This document shows, in pieces, positions 26,984 to 36,386 of a stretch of 64,000 bases of DNA (the first letter of the stretch is position 1; each line of letters opens with the position of its first letter). Source of the stretch: Kiloniellaceae bacterium (GTDB lineage Bacteria > Pseudomonadota > Alphaproteobacteria > Kiloniellales > Kiloniellaceae); the NCBI GenBank assembly GCA_021776195.1, contig JAJFGK010000044.1, positions 1 to 64,000 on the forward strand, given 5' to 3'. Position numbers and translations under genes: made by a program. The notes beneath the pieces are model-generated. The model had not been told where the DNA came from. It saw nothing but the letters and a program-made list of their open reading frames with translations, and did no database searches.

Positions 26984-27862
26984 ATGGATACCTTAACGCA
27001 AGTCATCATGAGCGGCCTTACCCTCGGGGCAATGTACGCCATCGGGTCAATCGGGCTTTCCCTGGTCTGGGGCTCGCTCAATGTTCTCAACATGGCCCAT
27101 GGCGCGCTGCTCGTTGTCGGCGGCTACGCGTCCTATGCAGTGGTCACGTTGCTCGGATTTCCCTTGCTCCTGGGGCTCCCCTTCGCCCTCTTGACCGGCG
27201 GCCTGGTCGGTGCGGCCATGTTCTATGGCGTGATCCAGTTCATGGAAGGAAAAGAGGGTTTCGAGACCAACGTCATCATTGCCACGGTTGGCTGCTCGAT
27301 TGTTTTCGAGAACGTCATCCTCAAGCTGTTCGGCGCCTATCCCCTGCTGCAGCCCCTGGCCATCGAGGGAGGGCTCTATATCGGCAAGTCACACCTGCCT
27401 TATCAGAACCTGCTGATCATGGTGGTATCGGTGGTGCTCATGGCGGCGGTGGCGCTGGTGATGAACCGAACACGGATGGGCCGGGCGATCCGGGCCACGG
27501 CGCAGAGCCGGGATGCGGCGCAGCTGATGGGCGTCCCGGTCCGGCTTGTATACGCACAGGTCCTGATCATAGCCGGCATGCTGGCAGCGGCCTCCGGCAT
27601 CATGCTGTCGTCGATCACGACCCTGGCGCCAACGATGGGCTACGATCCGATGCTCAAGGCGTTCATCATCTGCGTCATAGCTGGCCTCGGCAATGTTGGC
27701 GGCGCGCTCTGTGCCGCGTTCGTGCTCGGTGTGCTCGAGGCCTTCGTGCAGTTCTATTTCGGTGTCCGCTTTGGATTTCCGACACTTCTGCTGTTGGTTA
27801 TCGTGGCGCTGATCTGGCGGCCCTATGGCGTGTTCGGCCGGAAAAAGGTGGTGCGGCTATGA
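26984..27862 (+). CDS. HAAT-family ABC permease, LivH-like
   Basis: A 292-aa polytopic protein: MSGLTLGAMYAIGSIGLSL, SLNVLNMAHGALLVVGGYA, EAA-like ATAQSRDAAQLMGVPVRLVY, and FIICVIAGLGNVGGAL. It starts 6 bp after LivF and overlaps LivM by 4 bp. Confidence 0.92.
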   Translation: MDTLTQVIMSGLTLGAMYAIGSIGLSLVWGSLNVLNMAHGALLVVGGYASYAVVTLLGFPLLLGLPFALLTGGLVGAAMFYGVIQFMEGKEGFETNVIIATVGCSIVFENVILKLFGAYPLLQPLAIEGGLYIGKSHLPYQNLLIMVVSVVLMAAVALVMNRTRMGRAIRATAQSRDAAQLMGVPVRLVYAQVLIIAGMLAAASGIMLSSITTLAPTMGYDPMLKAFIICVIAGLGNVGGALCAAFVLGVLEAFVQFYFGVRFGFPTLLLLVIVALIWRPYGVFGRKKVVRL

Positions 27863-28893
27863 TCCGCCGCGACCTCATCATCGGCTTTGTCCTCTTGGCG
27901 CTTCTGATCGTGACGCCATTTATCTGGCCGACCCGCTATGTTCTCGGGCAATTCACTCTCTTCTTTATCTGGGCCACCGTCGTCACCCAGTGGAACTTGG
28001 TGTTTGGTGTCGCCGGCATATTCTCGCTCGCCCAGATGGCCCTATTTTCGATGGGCGGCTATGTGACCGGCATGCTGGGGCTCTACTTTGGCTGGCCGCT
28101 GTGGATTTCCATGTTCGCCGGCGGACTTGGCGCAGTCCTCTTCAGCTTGTTGATCGGCCTTGCCTGCCTGCGATTACGGGGTGCCTATGTGGCGCTGCTC
28201 ACGCTGGCGATCGCGCAGACCATGTATCTGCTGATCATTACCGATACCGAGTGCTTCTTCATGGACGGTGTGACCTGTCGAAATTTCACCGGCGGCACTC
28301 GTGGCCTTACCAAGTATGGCGACTTCGGCTTCCGAGAGCTCCTCGGCCGCAAGCACTTCGCCTACGGCAACTATTTTTTAGCCCTGGCGGTGCTGGCGGC
28401 AGCCTCGGCTTTTTCGATCTTCATTATTCGCAGCCCCCTCGGTCTGGCGTTCCGGGCTTTGCGCGACAACCCTGTCTATGCGGTGTCTCGGGGCGTCAGC
28501 CGCTTTAAGTATCAGCTGCTCGTTTTCGCCGCTTCGGCCTTCTTCACTGGGCTCGCGGGTGCTGTCTATGCCGGCTACTTCCGGGTCATGGGGGCCAACA
28601 CTCTCTACCTATCGCTCCTGCTGTTCCTGCTTTCGATGATGGTTGTCGGTGGGCTCGGTAGTGCCTGGGGCCCGCTGCTCGGTGTCGCAACCCTGATGCT
28701 GGTCGACGAGGTGCTTAAAGAATCGGTCGAGTACCGAAACATCGGGCTTGGCCTGATCCTTATCGTCTTCGTCGTTGTCTGGCCCAAGGGAATTGCCGGG
28801 GCCCTGGAGGCAGCTCGGCATCGCTTTCGAAGACCACGGAAAAAGGATTCTGCGACCGCGCCGCCGGAGCAGGGTCGCGGCACTTCGGAGTGA
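27859..28893 (+). CDS. HAAT-family ABC permease, LivM-like
   Basis: A 344-aa polytopic protein: WNLVFGVAGIFSLAQMALFS, LRLRGAYVALLTLAIAQTM, EAA-like FRALRDNPVYAVSRGVSRFKY, and VVGGLGSAWGPLLG. A basic tail ends the protein. The next gene is the amidase at 29022, with a 128-bp gap. Confidence 0.92.
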   Translation: MIRRDLIIGFVLLALLIVTPFIWPTRYVLGQFTLFFIWATVVTQWNLVFGVAGIFSLAQMALFSMGGYVTGMLGLYFGWPLWISMFAGGLGAVLFSLLIGLACLRLRGAYVALLTLAIAQTMYLLIITDTECFFMDGVTCRNFTGGTRGLTKYGDFGFRELLGRKHFAYGNYFLALAVLAAASAFSIFIIRSPLGLAFRALRDNPVYAVSRGVSRFKYQLLVFAASAFFTGLAGAVYAGYFRVMGANTLYLSLLLFLLSMMVVGGLGSAWGPLLGVATLMLVDEVLKESVEYRNIGLGLILIVFVVVWPKGIAGALEAARHRFRRPRKKDSATAPPEQGRGTSE

Positions 28894-29021
28894 GAATGAC
28901 ATGAGGCAGCCTGTCCGGAACCTCATGACCGAGCCTCGGCGGCGGCGCCGGACACACAGGTGCCGGACACAGGGTTTGTGGCGGGAGCGATCTGCCGGAT
29001 TTCGTTGAAAGGAGATGACCC

Positions 29022-30503
29022 ATGACACTTTCCGACGAACTTGCCTACATGAACGCCACGGACCTTGCACTGCGTATCCGGCAACGCGCTCTGTCGCCGG
29101 TCGAAGTGATGGAGGCTGTCATCGCGCGGATCGAGGCCCGTAATCCAAGCCTGAACGCTTTTGTCTACAAAGGATTTGACGGTGCCCGCGACGAGGCCAA
29201 GCAGGCCGAAAAGTCGCTGATGGCCGGCGACGCGCTTGGCCCGCTGCACGGGGTGCCGTCGGCGCTCAAGGATCTCTTCGACTTCAAGCCTGGCTGGGTC
29301 AGCACCTTCGGGGGCGTTCGCGCGCTCAAGGACCATGTGACGCACTTCCATTGTGCCTTTGCCGAGCGCATCGAAAAAGCCGGTGCGATTCTGGTGGGCA
29401 AGACCAACAGCCCGGTCATGGGTCTGCGCGGAACCTGCGACAACTATCTTTTCGGTCCGTCCTGCAATCCCTTCAACACGGCGAAAAATACCGGAGGGTC
29501 GTCCGGCGGTAGCGCGGCGGCGGTCGCCGACGGTCTGGTGCCGATTGCCGAGGGCACGGACGGCGGCGGTTCGATCCGGATCCCCGCGGCCTGGTGCGGC
29601 GTCTATGGCTACAAGGCCTCCTTCGGGCGGGTCCCTTATGTGATTCGCCCCAATGCCTTCGCCGCCGACACGCCCTTCATCTTCGAAGGGCCGATTACCC
29701 GCAATGTCGAGGATGCGGCCCTCGCACTCGATGTGCTGGCCGGGTACGATTCGCGCGATCCTTACTGCATTGACGAGAAGGTCGACTTTACCGCATCGAC
29801 CCGCCGGTCGATCAAAGGCTGGAAAATTGCCTACAGCCCGGACTTCGACGTCTTCCCCGTGGACAGTCGCGTGGCCGACGTTGTTGGCAAGGCGGTCAGG
29901 GCCTTCGAGGAGGCCGGTGCCGTGGTCGAAGATGTGAAGCTCGGGATCGAACGGTCACAGCAGGAACTGAGCGACCTCTGGTGCCGGCTGATCATGCCGC
30001 TGAACCTCCAGGGTCTCGACGGATTCAAGCAGGCGGGCATCGACCTGCTCAAGAACCACAGCGACGACTTCCCACCGGAGTACCTGCGCTGGATCGAGGT
30101 CGGGATGGGAATGTCTGCGCTCGACTTTCTGCAAGATCAGTCGATGCGATCCGAGGTCTACGATGCCATTCAAGGTGTGTTGAACACCTATGATCTTCTG
30201 ATCACGCCGACCCTGGCCTGTCTACCGGTCGACAACGGCACCGACGGTAACACCAAGGGGCCGACTGAAATCAACGGCGAGCGGGTGGATCCCCTGATCG
30301 GCTGGTGCCTGACCTACCCGGTGAACTTCACCGGCCATCCGGCCGCCTCCATCCCGGCGGGCATGGCCGAAGGTTTTCCAGTCGGCATGCAAATCATCGG
30401 CCGACGTTATGCCGATTCCGACGTGTTAGCGGCCAGTGCCGCCTTCGAGCGGCTGCGGCCTTGGCAGGACAACTATAAGATCTGCCGGCAGCGGCCGGTC
30501 TAG
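29022..30503 (+). CDS. Amidase signature enzyme at the end of the dimethylformamidase-like operon
   Basis: A 493-aa protein with a strong AAGGAGATG site. Catalytic Lys in SALKDLFDFKPG, cis-Ser in NTGGSSGGSAAAV, nucleophile Ser in GTDGGGSIRIPAAW; GHPAASIPAGM occurs late in the chain as in many AS enzymes. It is not close to the R312-type amidase at 10618, so its substrate differs. It may hydrolyse a primary amide made or imported by the same operon. An IS6 type-A left end begins directly after its TAG. Confidence 0.88.
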   Translation: MTLSDELAYMNATDLALRIRQRALSPVEVMEAVIARIEARNPSLNAFVYKGFDGARDEAKQAEKSLMAGDALGPLHGVPSALKDLFDFKPGWVSTFGGVRALKDHVTHFHCAFAERIEKAGAILVGKTNSPVMGLRGTCDNYLFGPSCNPFNTAKNTGGSSGGSAAAVADGLVPIAEGTDGGGSIRIPAAWCGVYGYKASFGRVPYVIRPNAFAADTPFIFEGPITRNVEDAALALDVLAGYDSRDPYCIDEKVDFTASTRRSIKGWKIAYSPDFDVFPVDSRVADVVGKAVRAFEEAGAVVEDVKLGIERSQQELSDLWCRLIMPLNLQGLDGFKQAGIDLLKNHSDDFPPEYLRWIEVGMGMSALDFLQDQSMRSEVYDAIQGVLNTYDLLITPTLACLPVDNGTDGNTKGPTEINGERVDPLIGWCLTYPVNFTGHPAASIPAGMAEGFPVGMQIIGRRYADSDVLAASAAFERLRPWQDNYKICRQRPV

Positions 30504-30719
30504 GACATTGTCACGTTAATCCGGTCAATGCGATGTCGCCCGGCCATGAAGCCATTCTACTGCCGGGGGTCACCGCCTTGCGCCAGAGATCATCCGCTAC
30601 GCCGTCTGGCTGGGCTTGCGCTTTGCCTAGAGCTTTCGGGACATTGAGGATCTGCTCGCTGAACGCGGCTTCGGCGCGAGCGACGAGACTATCCGGCGTT
30701 GGTGGCAGGAGTTTCGCTC
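30504..30719 (+). pseudogene. Left part of an IS6 type-A element with broken transposase
   Basis: The sequence gacattgtcacgttaatccgg at 30504 matches the type-A left terminus (ggcgctgtcacgtaaatccgg). It is followed by a translated stretch, EIIRYAVWLGLRFA-stop-SFRDIEDLLAERGF then SDETIRRWW, matching the N-terminus of the 4850 transposase with one in-frame TAG. The element is then cut by an IS481-like relic. Orientation is the same as the intact copy at 4794. Confidence 0.82.
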
Positions 30720-31145
30720 GGTAAAGGTGGTTGCGTACCCACGACTTGAATCGATTGCCTGAGAGGCGCGCTCACGTTCTCAATTCCCTGCTCGTTCCCT
30801 GTTATGCTGGATGATTTCCCTGTTCCGATGTTCAGGGATTGTTGCCTAACCCGTTGAATTGGGCAGGGTATTGCTCTCCACAATCCGAGAATTCGGCCGA
30901 TAAACGCGAAAATCCCTGTATTTTCCCTGGTTATCAGGGAATGAGCGTTGGAGACGGGTTCGCTCATGTCTCCAACCACCACCACCCACCCCTGTGTCCA
31001 ACCCGGAGACATGGGTGACAACCTCGTGCCGAACGGGTTGTCGATGGATTGCAGTGTTTTCTGCTCCAGGTCGATGTATCCGAGATCATAGTGCATAAAG
31101 CTGACGAGCCAAATGGCGTCGTCGACTTCCTTGATACCGAGCCTT
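30720..31145 (-). mobile_element. IS481-like transposase 3' relic with downstream CAGGGA-rich tail
   Basis: On the minus strand, 31145 to about 31010 encodes LGIKEVDDAIWLVSFMHYDL, then GYIDLEQKTLQSIDNPFGTR and LSPMS, the C-terminus typical of IS481-type integrases. The 5' part of the gene is missing, cut by the type-B IS at 31146. The region to the left carries about seven TTCCCTG/CAGGGA motifs within 175 bp. The same sequence recurs at 38569-39087, diverged. Confidence 0.7.
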
Positions 31146-31953
31146 GGCTCGGTCAGAGCAGAATCACCTGAGCCGAGTGCGGTTGCTTCGTAGCCTCCGG
31201 CGATGCGCAATCCCTTCCGCTTCTTCAACTCTTCGCCCGATGTGACCCGCCTCGGGATGATGATGTATGTCCGTTATCCGTTGTCTCTCAGACAGCTAGA
31301 GGATCTGCTGTTCGAGCGCGGTATCGATACCTGCCACGAGATGGTTCGATTCTGGTGGAACTGCTTCGGTCGGATGTTCGCCGCGGGGATAAGAAAGAGG
31401 CGCGTTCTACACCGATCGTTTTCCAAATGGCCATGGCACCTCGGCGAGGTCTTCGAGAAGATGAACGGGGAAACGCACTTTCTCTGGCGCCCCGTGAATC
31501 ACCAAGGCGAAGTGCTGGAGGTCTTTGCGACGAAGCGCCGGGATCGCTGGGCTGCACTGAAACTCCTGAAGCGGGTGATATAACGCCATGGCCGGCTACA
31601 TGTCGCTGTCACGGATCGCCTCCGGTCCTACCGGGCCGCGATGAATGTCCTTGGCATGCCCGGGCGCCATGAACGTCGGCGCTGGCTCAACAATAGAGTG
31701 GAAAACTCACACCAAACTTTTCGACGACGCGAAGCAGTGATGGCGATGTTCAGAGAATTCGAAATCCATCAGAAATTCGCCTCTGTGCAGGCCTCGATCC
31801 ACAACCATTTCAATCTAGAGCGCCACCTTAACCGCCGCGAAGCATTAAAGCAGAACCGCTCTATTGCCCTGGAAGAATGGCATCAGCTTGCAGCCTGAGG
31901 TCCGTGGCTTGTTGGAGCTTGGACACCGGGTTGCGTTAGCCTGACAACGCTCC
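31146..31953 (+). mobile_element. IS6-family type-B element, inactive
   Basis: About 808 bp. The left terminus ggctcggtcagagcagaa resembles ggcagtgtcaggggaa of the 1832 copy; the right terminus (reverse complement ggagcgttgtcaggctaac) matches the relic end at 53982. It interrupts the IS481-like relic on the left and abuts a type-A right end on the right. Confidence 0.7.
31203..31898 (+). pseudogene. IS6-family transposase, nonsense-mutated
   Basis: 232 codons colinear with the 1889 transposase (MYVRYPLSLRQLEDLLFERG; LNNRVENSHQTFRRRE). It has an in-frame TAA at 31581-31583 (codon 127) and no frameshift. The first catalytic Asp is also lost: WHLGEVF in place of WHLDEV. The element therefore cannot transpose on its own. 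Confidence 0.9.
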
Positions 31954-31978
31954 TGCCAGTCGTTAAGGTAACAGCGCT
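31954..31978 (+). mobile_element. Right-end remnant of an IS6 type-A element
   Basis: tgccagtcgttaaggtaacagcgc resembles the type-A right end tgccagccgttaacgtgacagcgcc at 5575-5599. With the left part at 30504-30719 it marks the outer borders of one type-A copy into which the IS481-like and type-B elements were inserted. Confidence 0.65.
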
Positions 31979-32002
31979 ATGAACAGGGTCGTCGAGCTGT
32001 TC

Positions 32003-33607
32003 CTATGCGAACCACCAGCGTTCCGTGAGCTTGCCGCCGTCCAGATCGTAGTTCTTGCCCACCTCGTCTTGGTGGGCCAGCTTGTCGGAATGGGCGCCAA
32101 CATAGCTGGCAAACATAGGTACGACGACACCGCCCTCGTCTGAGACGATCCGCTGCATCTCGACGTACATCTCACGGCGCTTTGCGTCGTCGAGCTCGGC
32201 GCGCGCCTGGACCAAGAGCTGGTCGAACCGCTCGTGGCTCCAGAAGGAGTCGTTCCATGGTACGCCCGTCAAATAGGCCGAGGAGAACATGAGGTCTTCG
32301 GTCGGACGGCCGCTCCAGTAGCAGGCGCACCAAGGCTTCTTCATCCAGACGTTCGACCAGTATCCGTCGTTGGGCTCCCGCACGACGTTGATGTCGATGC
32401 CGGACGGTGCGGCGTGCTCCTTGTATAGGGTGGCCGCGTCGACAGCGCCCGCAAAAGCGGAGTCCGCGGCGCTCAGATCGAGGCTGATCGTATCGTAACC
32501 GGCCTTTTTTAGGTGGAACTTGGCCTTGTCCGGATCGTAGCTGCGCTGCGCAAGTTCCGCGGCATGATAGCGGTTGGCCGCAGCGATTGGATGATCGTTG
32601 CCAACCGACCCGTGGCCGCGCAGGATCGTCTGGACCAAGGCTTCGCGATCAACGCCGTATTTGAGCGCCAGCCGCAGGTCGTTGTTGTCGAAGGGCGCCG
32701 TGTCGGTACGCATCGGGAAGGTGTAGTGAAGCGTGCCGGTAATTGAGGTGATCTCCAGGCCCGGCCGCTTCTTCAGCAGATGCACCGTCTTTAGATCGCA
32801 GCGGTCCATATTGTCTATCTCGCCGGTGGTCATCGCGTTGGTGCGCGCCGCCACATCGATAATCGACAAGACTTCGATGGAATCGAAATAGGGCTGGCCT
32901 TCCTTGAAATAATTCGGATTGCGCTTGGCGGCCGCCCGGACGCCAGGTTCGAAGGACTCGTTGATGAAGGGTCCAGTGCCGATGCCCGACAAGGCATCCA
33001 CCTTGCCGTCCTTGGCCGGCAGGATGCAGAAGTGGTAATCGGACAGCAAGAATGGAAAGTCGGCGTTGCCGCCCGAAAGACTGACGACCACACGCTCCGG
33101 ACCGTCCGTCTTGATGTCCTCGACGGCTTCTAGCAGCGCTTTGCCGGCGGACTTGGACTCCTCACCCATGTGGTGGCGCAGTGAGGCGACCACGTCGTCC
33201 GAGTCCAAACTCTTGCCATTGTGGAACTCGACGCCCTTACGGAGGTTGATGACCCAAGTTGCGGCGTCATGCGAACCCTCCCAGCTCTCGGCCAATTCCG
33301 GGCCAAGTTCGCCCGTTGGCTCGACGTTCGTCAGGCAGTTGCGGAGCGCCCCGAAGGCGTATACCTGGCCATGGGTGTCCTCCAAAGTGGCCGGGTCAAG
33401 CGAATGCGTTGTCGACCCGCTGCCCAGCCCAATCCGCAGGTGGCCGCCGCGTTTCGGTTCTGCAGCTTTTACTGCCTTACTGGCCAACGATGTCGCCAAT
33501 GACAGGGATGCACCCAGGGCAACAGTCCGGCCCACGAACTCCCGCCGCGAAATCCGCCCCTTGGTAAGGAGTTGGACATAGTGATCGAGCAAATTGCGTT
33601 CCGGCAT
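32003..33607 (-). CDS. ABC transporter substrate-binding protein, family 5 (peptide/nickel type), orphan
   Basis: A 534-aa protein with a twin-arginine-like signal (GRISRREFVGRTVALGAS; arginines 21-22). SBP_bac_5 features: GGHLRIGLGSGSTTHSLDP, LAESWEGSHDAATWVINLRK, GVEFHNGKSLDSDDVVASL, GTGPFINESFEPG, and NDLRLALKYGVDREALV. No permease or ATPase gene is nearby, so it must use components elsewhere or be a stranded gene. The ligand is unknown (peptides, opines, amines and glycosides all occur in the family). Confidence 0.88.
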   Translation of the reverse strand: MPERNLLDHYVQLLTKGRISRREFVGRTVALGASLSLATSLASKAVKAAEPKRGGHLRIGLGSGSTTHSLDPATLEDTHGQVYAFGALRNCLTNVEPTGELGPELAESWEGSHDAATWVINLRKGVEFHNGKSLDSDDVVASLRHHMGEESKSAGKALLEAVEDIKTDGPERVVVSLSGGNADFPFLLSDYHFCILPAKDGKVDALSGIGTGPFINESFEPGVRAAAKRNPNYFKEGQPYFDSIEVLSIIDVAARTNAMTTGEIDNMDRCDLKTVHLLKKRPGLEITSITGTLHYTFPMRTDTAPFDNNDLRLALKYGVDREALVQTILRGHGSVGNDHPIAAANRYHAAELAQRSYDPDKAKFHLKKAGYDTISLDLSAADSAFAGAVDAATLYKEHAAPSGIDINVVREPNDGYWSNVWMKKPWCACYWSGRPTEDLMFSSAYLTGVPWNDSFWSHERFDQLLVQARAELDDAKRREMYVEMQRIVSDEGGVVVPMFASYVGAHSDKLAHQDEVGKNYDLDGGKLTERWWFA

Positions 33608-33959
33608 GATTGTCTCCCGTCCTACTGCTCCGCTTTATTGTCACCTCTGAGGTGAGGCACTACGTGAAGAGGCTTTGTCCGGCCTGCCAACGGCTACTTT
33701 GTCGTCTCGCAACTTGACTGGAGTCCCATTCTTTCTGGTTCTCCGATGCAGGGAATCAAGTATCGTTGTCGATAAACCTATCAGACGGACCGTGCCTTCG
33801 GTTTGCAAATTTTCGTGCTTCAGAAAATTCGACCGAGAGCTTCAGAATATGTGCAGAAACTCGGCTGCCACCAGATAAGGCCGCACGCGTCTCGGAGACA
33901 CGCTTGTCTCGGGGACAAGCTTGATCGTACTCGAACATCCTTACTTGTACCGGCTGACG
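33608..33959. promoter_or_regulatory. Upstream region of the orphan binding protein with paired palindromes
   Basis: 352 bp without a gene. It contains GTCTC-G-GAGAC (33889-33899) and, 4 bp on, CTTGTC-TCGGG-GACAAG (33903-33919). Their closeness and shared gtctcgg core suggest an operator pair or a terminator for the upstream dehydrogenase (minus strand). No T run is present. Confidence 0.45.
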
Positions 33960-36386
33960 TCAAGCGTCGCTCCGAACGCGTGCGTTTTCTGGATCGTAGG
34001 GACTTGGAGCGCACACCTCCGCAAGAAAAGTCTTGCCGACAATCTCAACAGAGAAAGTCGACCCGACTTCTGAATACTCCGGCGCCACGAAGCCCATGGC
34101 CAGATTCTTCCCGACGCGATAACCCCAGGCGCCGGAGGTAATCGTGCCGATCACGCAGCCATTCGCGACAACGGAATCGCCGGGATGGGCGGGCGCCTCG
34201 TCCGACTTGATCTCCATCGAAACGAATTTCCTGCGCGGTCCGGCATCGCGCATGCGTTGTAAGGCGGTCTTGCCAATGAAGTCCTTGTCCATGTTAACGA
34301 AGCGATCCAACGCACTTTCGAAAGGATTGAATTCCGTGATCAGGTCAGCCTTCCAGTGCCGGTAGCCCTTTTCGAGCCGCATGGACTCCGTTGCATGGGT
34401 GCCGAAGGGCGTGATGCCGAATATCTGCCCAGCGTCCCACAAATGGGAAAAGGCGAGTCTCAGCTGTTCGTTGGGAATGTGCAACTCCCAGGCAAGCTCC
34501 CCCGAGAAAGAGACCGACATGGCGACTGCTTCCGCGCTGCCGATGAGGACCTTGCGTACCGTAAGCCAGGGAAAGGCGTCCTTGGACCAGTCTGTTCGGG
34601 GGGCGGCACTGGCAAGGGTCTCGCGTGATTTGGGTCCGGCAACGACGAGAATGGTGTAGTCGTTGGTGAGGCTTTCGATGCGAATCGACCCGTCTTCGGG
34701 GAGCAGGCCGCGCAGCCAGTCCATGTCGTGGTACTCGGCGGCCGCCGCGGACCCGTACCAGACCCGGCCTTCGGCGAGGTTGGCCAGGGTGGCCTCTCCC
34801 TTCACGTATCCCTGATGATTGAGAAGATAGGTGAGCCCCACCTTGCCCAATCGCTGGGGAACGCGAGAGCAAACGATCTCGTCGAGCCAATCGTGTGCAC
34901 CCTGGCCGGTGATTTGGTAACGGTTGAAGCCGGAGACCTCCATGATGCCGACCCTGTTTTGGACCGCGTTGACTTCGGCCGCCACGATGTCGAAGGTGTT
35001 GTTGAAGCGGAAAGAGTGTTTCTCCTCGAAATCGGCCGAAGGCTTGTAGAAGGCCACGCGCTCCCAGCCGTTGACCGTGGCGAAATCCGCGTTCATTCCG
35101 GCGAGGGTCTCGGTGAGCGGCGTCGTCTTGGCGGGGCGGCCGGCCGGGCGATGCTCGTGCGGCATGTGGAAGCGGAACTCGTTCTGGTAGTCTTCGATCG
35201 CCTTGAGCGCGGTGAATTCGACGTTGGCGTAGCGCGTAAAACGGCGCGGGTCGAGACACCAGGTGTCGTAGCACGCTTCGCCATGGGCGACGATCTGCGC
35301 GAGCAGCCAGCCGTGGCCGCCGCCTTCGCCCAACCCGGCGCGCAGGCCCGTGATGCAGTAGGTGTTCCGCCTGCCGGGAATGGGGCCGACGAGGGGCAAG
35401 CCGTCCGGCGTGTAGGTGATCGGGCCGTTGATTACTGAATGGATCCCGGCATTCATGAGACAGGGCAGGCGGCGAAATGCGCCTTCCATCACGTTGAGAA
35501 CGCGGTCGAGATCGTCCGGGCAGAGTGCCATGGTGAAGTTGGGGTCGATCCCGTCGAGCCCCCAGGTCCGGCAGCCCTGCTCATAGAATCCGACCAGCAG
35601 GCCGTACTTCTCCTGCCGGGAATAGAAGTCGTCGGCCGGGCAGCGGATCAGCGGGACCCGGACGTCCAGCGCCTCGATCTCGGGGATCGGCTCGGTGAGC
35701 ATATACTGATGTTCCATCGAAGCGACCGGCAGCTCCGCGCCCATCATCGCCGCGATTTCATTGCAACGATATCCGCACGCATTGACCACCTTCTCGCAGT
35801 GGATGTCGCCGTCTCGGGTGTGGACGATCCACGTGTGATCGGTTCTTTGTGTCAGACCGGTCACCGGGTTGTGACGGTAGATCTCCGCCCCGGCCTTTCG
35901 GGCCCGCCTGGCCAAAGCCTGGCAGAGCTGGGCCGGATCGATGTCGCCGTCGAGCGGATCCCACAACGCGCCCAAGAGGTCTTCGGTCGTAATCAGCGGA
36001 TGACGCCGCTTGCACTCGTCGGCGTCAATCAGCTCAAACTCGACGCCCATGCCCTTGGCCAGGCTGATAAAGTGTTCGTAGCCGTCAATGTGGTCCTGGG
36101 TCGATGCAAGACGCAGGCCCCCGGTCGCGTGGTGATAGTTGATCGGATAGTCCGGATCGTCCGCCAATTCCTTGTAAAGTCGGATCGAGTGGCTCTTCAG
36201 CGCCACCATGGTCTGGGTGCCGCCGAAATTGGTCACCTGGGCGGCAGAGTGCCAGGTGGTGCCCGATGTCAGTTCGTCACGCTCAACAAGGACGCAGTCG
36301 ACAATGCCCTCCTGCGTCAGGTGATACAGCGTCGAACAGCCTGCGATCCCTCCACCGATCACAACCACGTCAGTATGGGTTTTCAT
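33960..36386 (-). CDS. FAD-dependent dimethylglycine/sarcosine dehydrogenase-like protein with GcvT-type C-terminal domain
   Basis: An 808-aa protein from ATG 36386 (MKTHTDVVVIGGGIAGC). Residues 1-390: DAO-type FAD domain with GGGIAGCSTLYHL, SGTTWHSAAQV (His at the position of covalent FAD attachment in DMGDH) and GLRAGLGEGGGHGWLLA. Then an FAO_M-type linker (FTALKAIEDYQNEFRFHMPH). From about residue 430 to the end: a GcvT folate-binding-fold domain (VGIMEVSGFNRYQITG, SFSGELAWELHIP, FGTHATESMRLEKGYRHW). Such enzymes remove N-methyl groups and pass C1 units to tetrahydrofolate. The substrate is uncertain (dimethylglycine, sarcosine or another methylamine). Confidence 0.88.
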   Translation of the reverse strand: MKTHTDVVVIGGGIAGCSTLYHLTQEGIVDCVLVERDELTSGTTWHSAAQVTNFGGTQTMVALKSHSIRLYKELADDPDYPINYHHATGGLRLASTQDHIDGYEHFISLAKGMGVEFELIDADECKRRHPLITTEDLLGALWDPLDGDIDPAQLCQALARRARKAGAEIYRHNPVTGLTQRTDHTWIVHTRDGDIHCEKVVNACGYRCNEIAAMMGAELPVASMEHQYMLTEPIPEIEALDVRVPLIRCPADDFYSRQEKYGLLVGFYEQGCRTWGLDGIDPNFTMALCPDDLDRVLNVMEGAFRRLPCLMNAGIHSVINGPITYTPDGLPLVGPIPGRRNTYCITGLRAGLGEGGGHGWLLAQIVAHGEACYDTWCLDPRRFTRYANVEFTALKAIEDYQNEFRFHMPHEHRPAGRPAKTTPLTETLAGMNADFATVNGWERVAFYKPSADFEEKHSFRFNNTFDIVAAEVNAVQNRVGIMEVSGFNRYQITGQGAHDWLDEIVCSRVPQRLGKVGLTYLLNHQGYVKGEATLANLAEGRVWYGSAAAAEYHDMDWLRGLLPEDGSIRIESLTNDYTILVVAGPKSRETLASAAPRTDWSKDAFPWLTVRKVLIGSAEAVAMSVSFSGELAWELHIPNEQLRLAFSHLWDAGQIFGITPFGTHATESMRLEKGYRHWKADLITEFNPFESALDRFVNMDKDFIGKTALQRMRDAGPRRKFVSMEIKSDEAPAHPGDSVVANGCVIGTITSGAWGYRVGKNLAMGFVAPEYSEVGSTFSVEIVGKTFLAEVCAPSPYDPENARVRSDA

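Noticed and set aside
31203..31898. Frameshifted transposase
   Set aside because: The two open parts are in the same frame; the break is a single in-frame TAA at 31581-31583.
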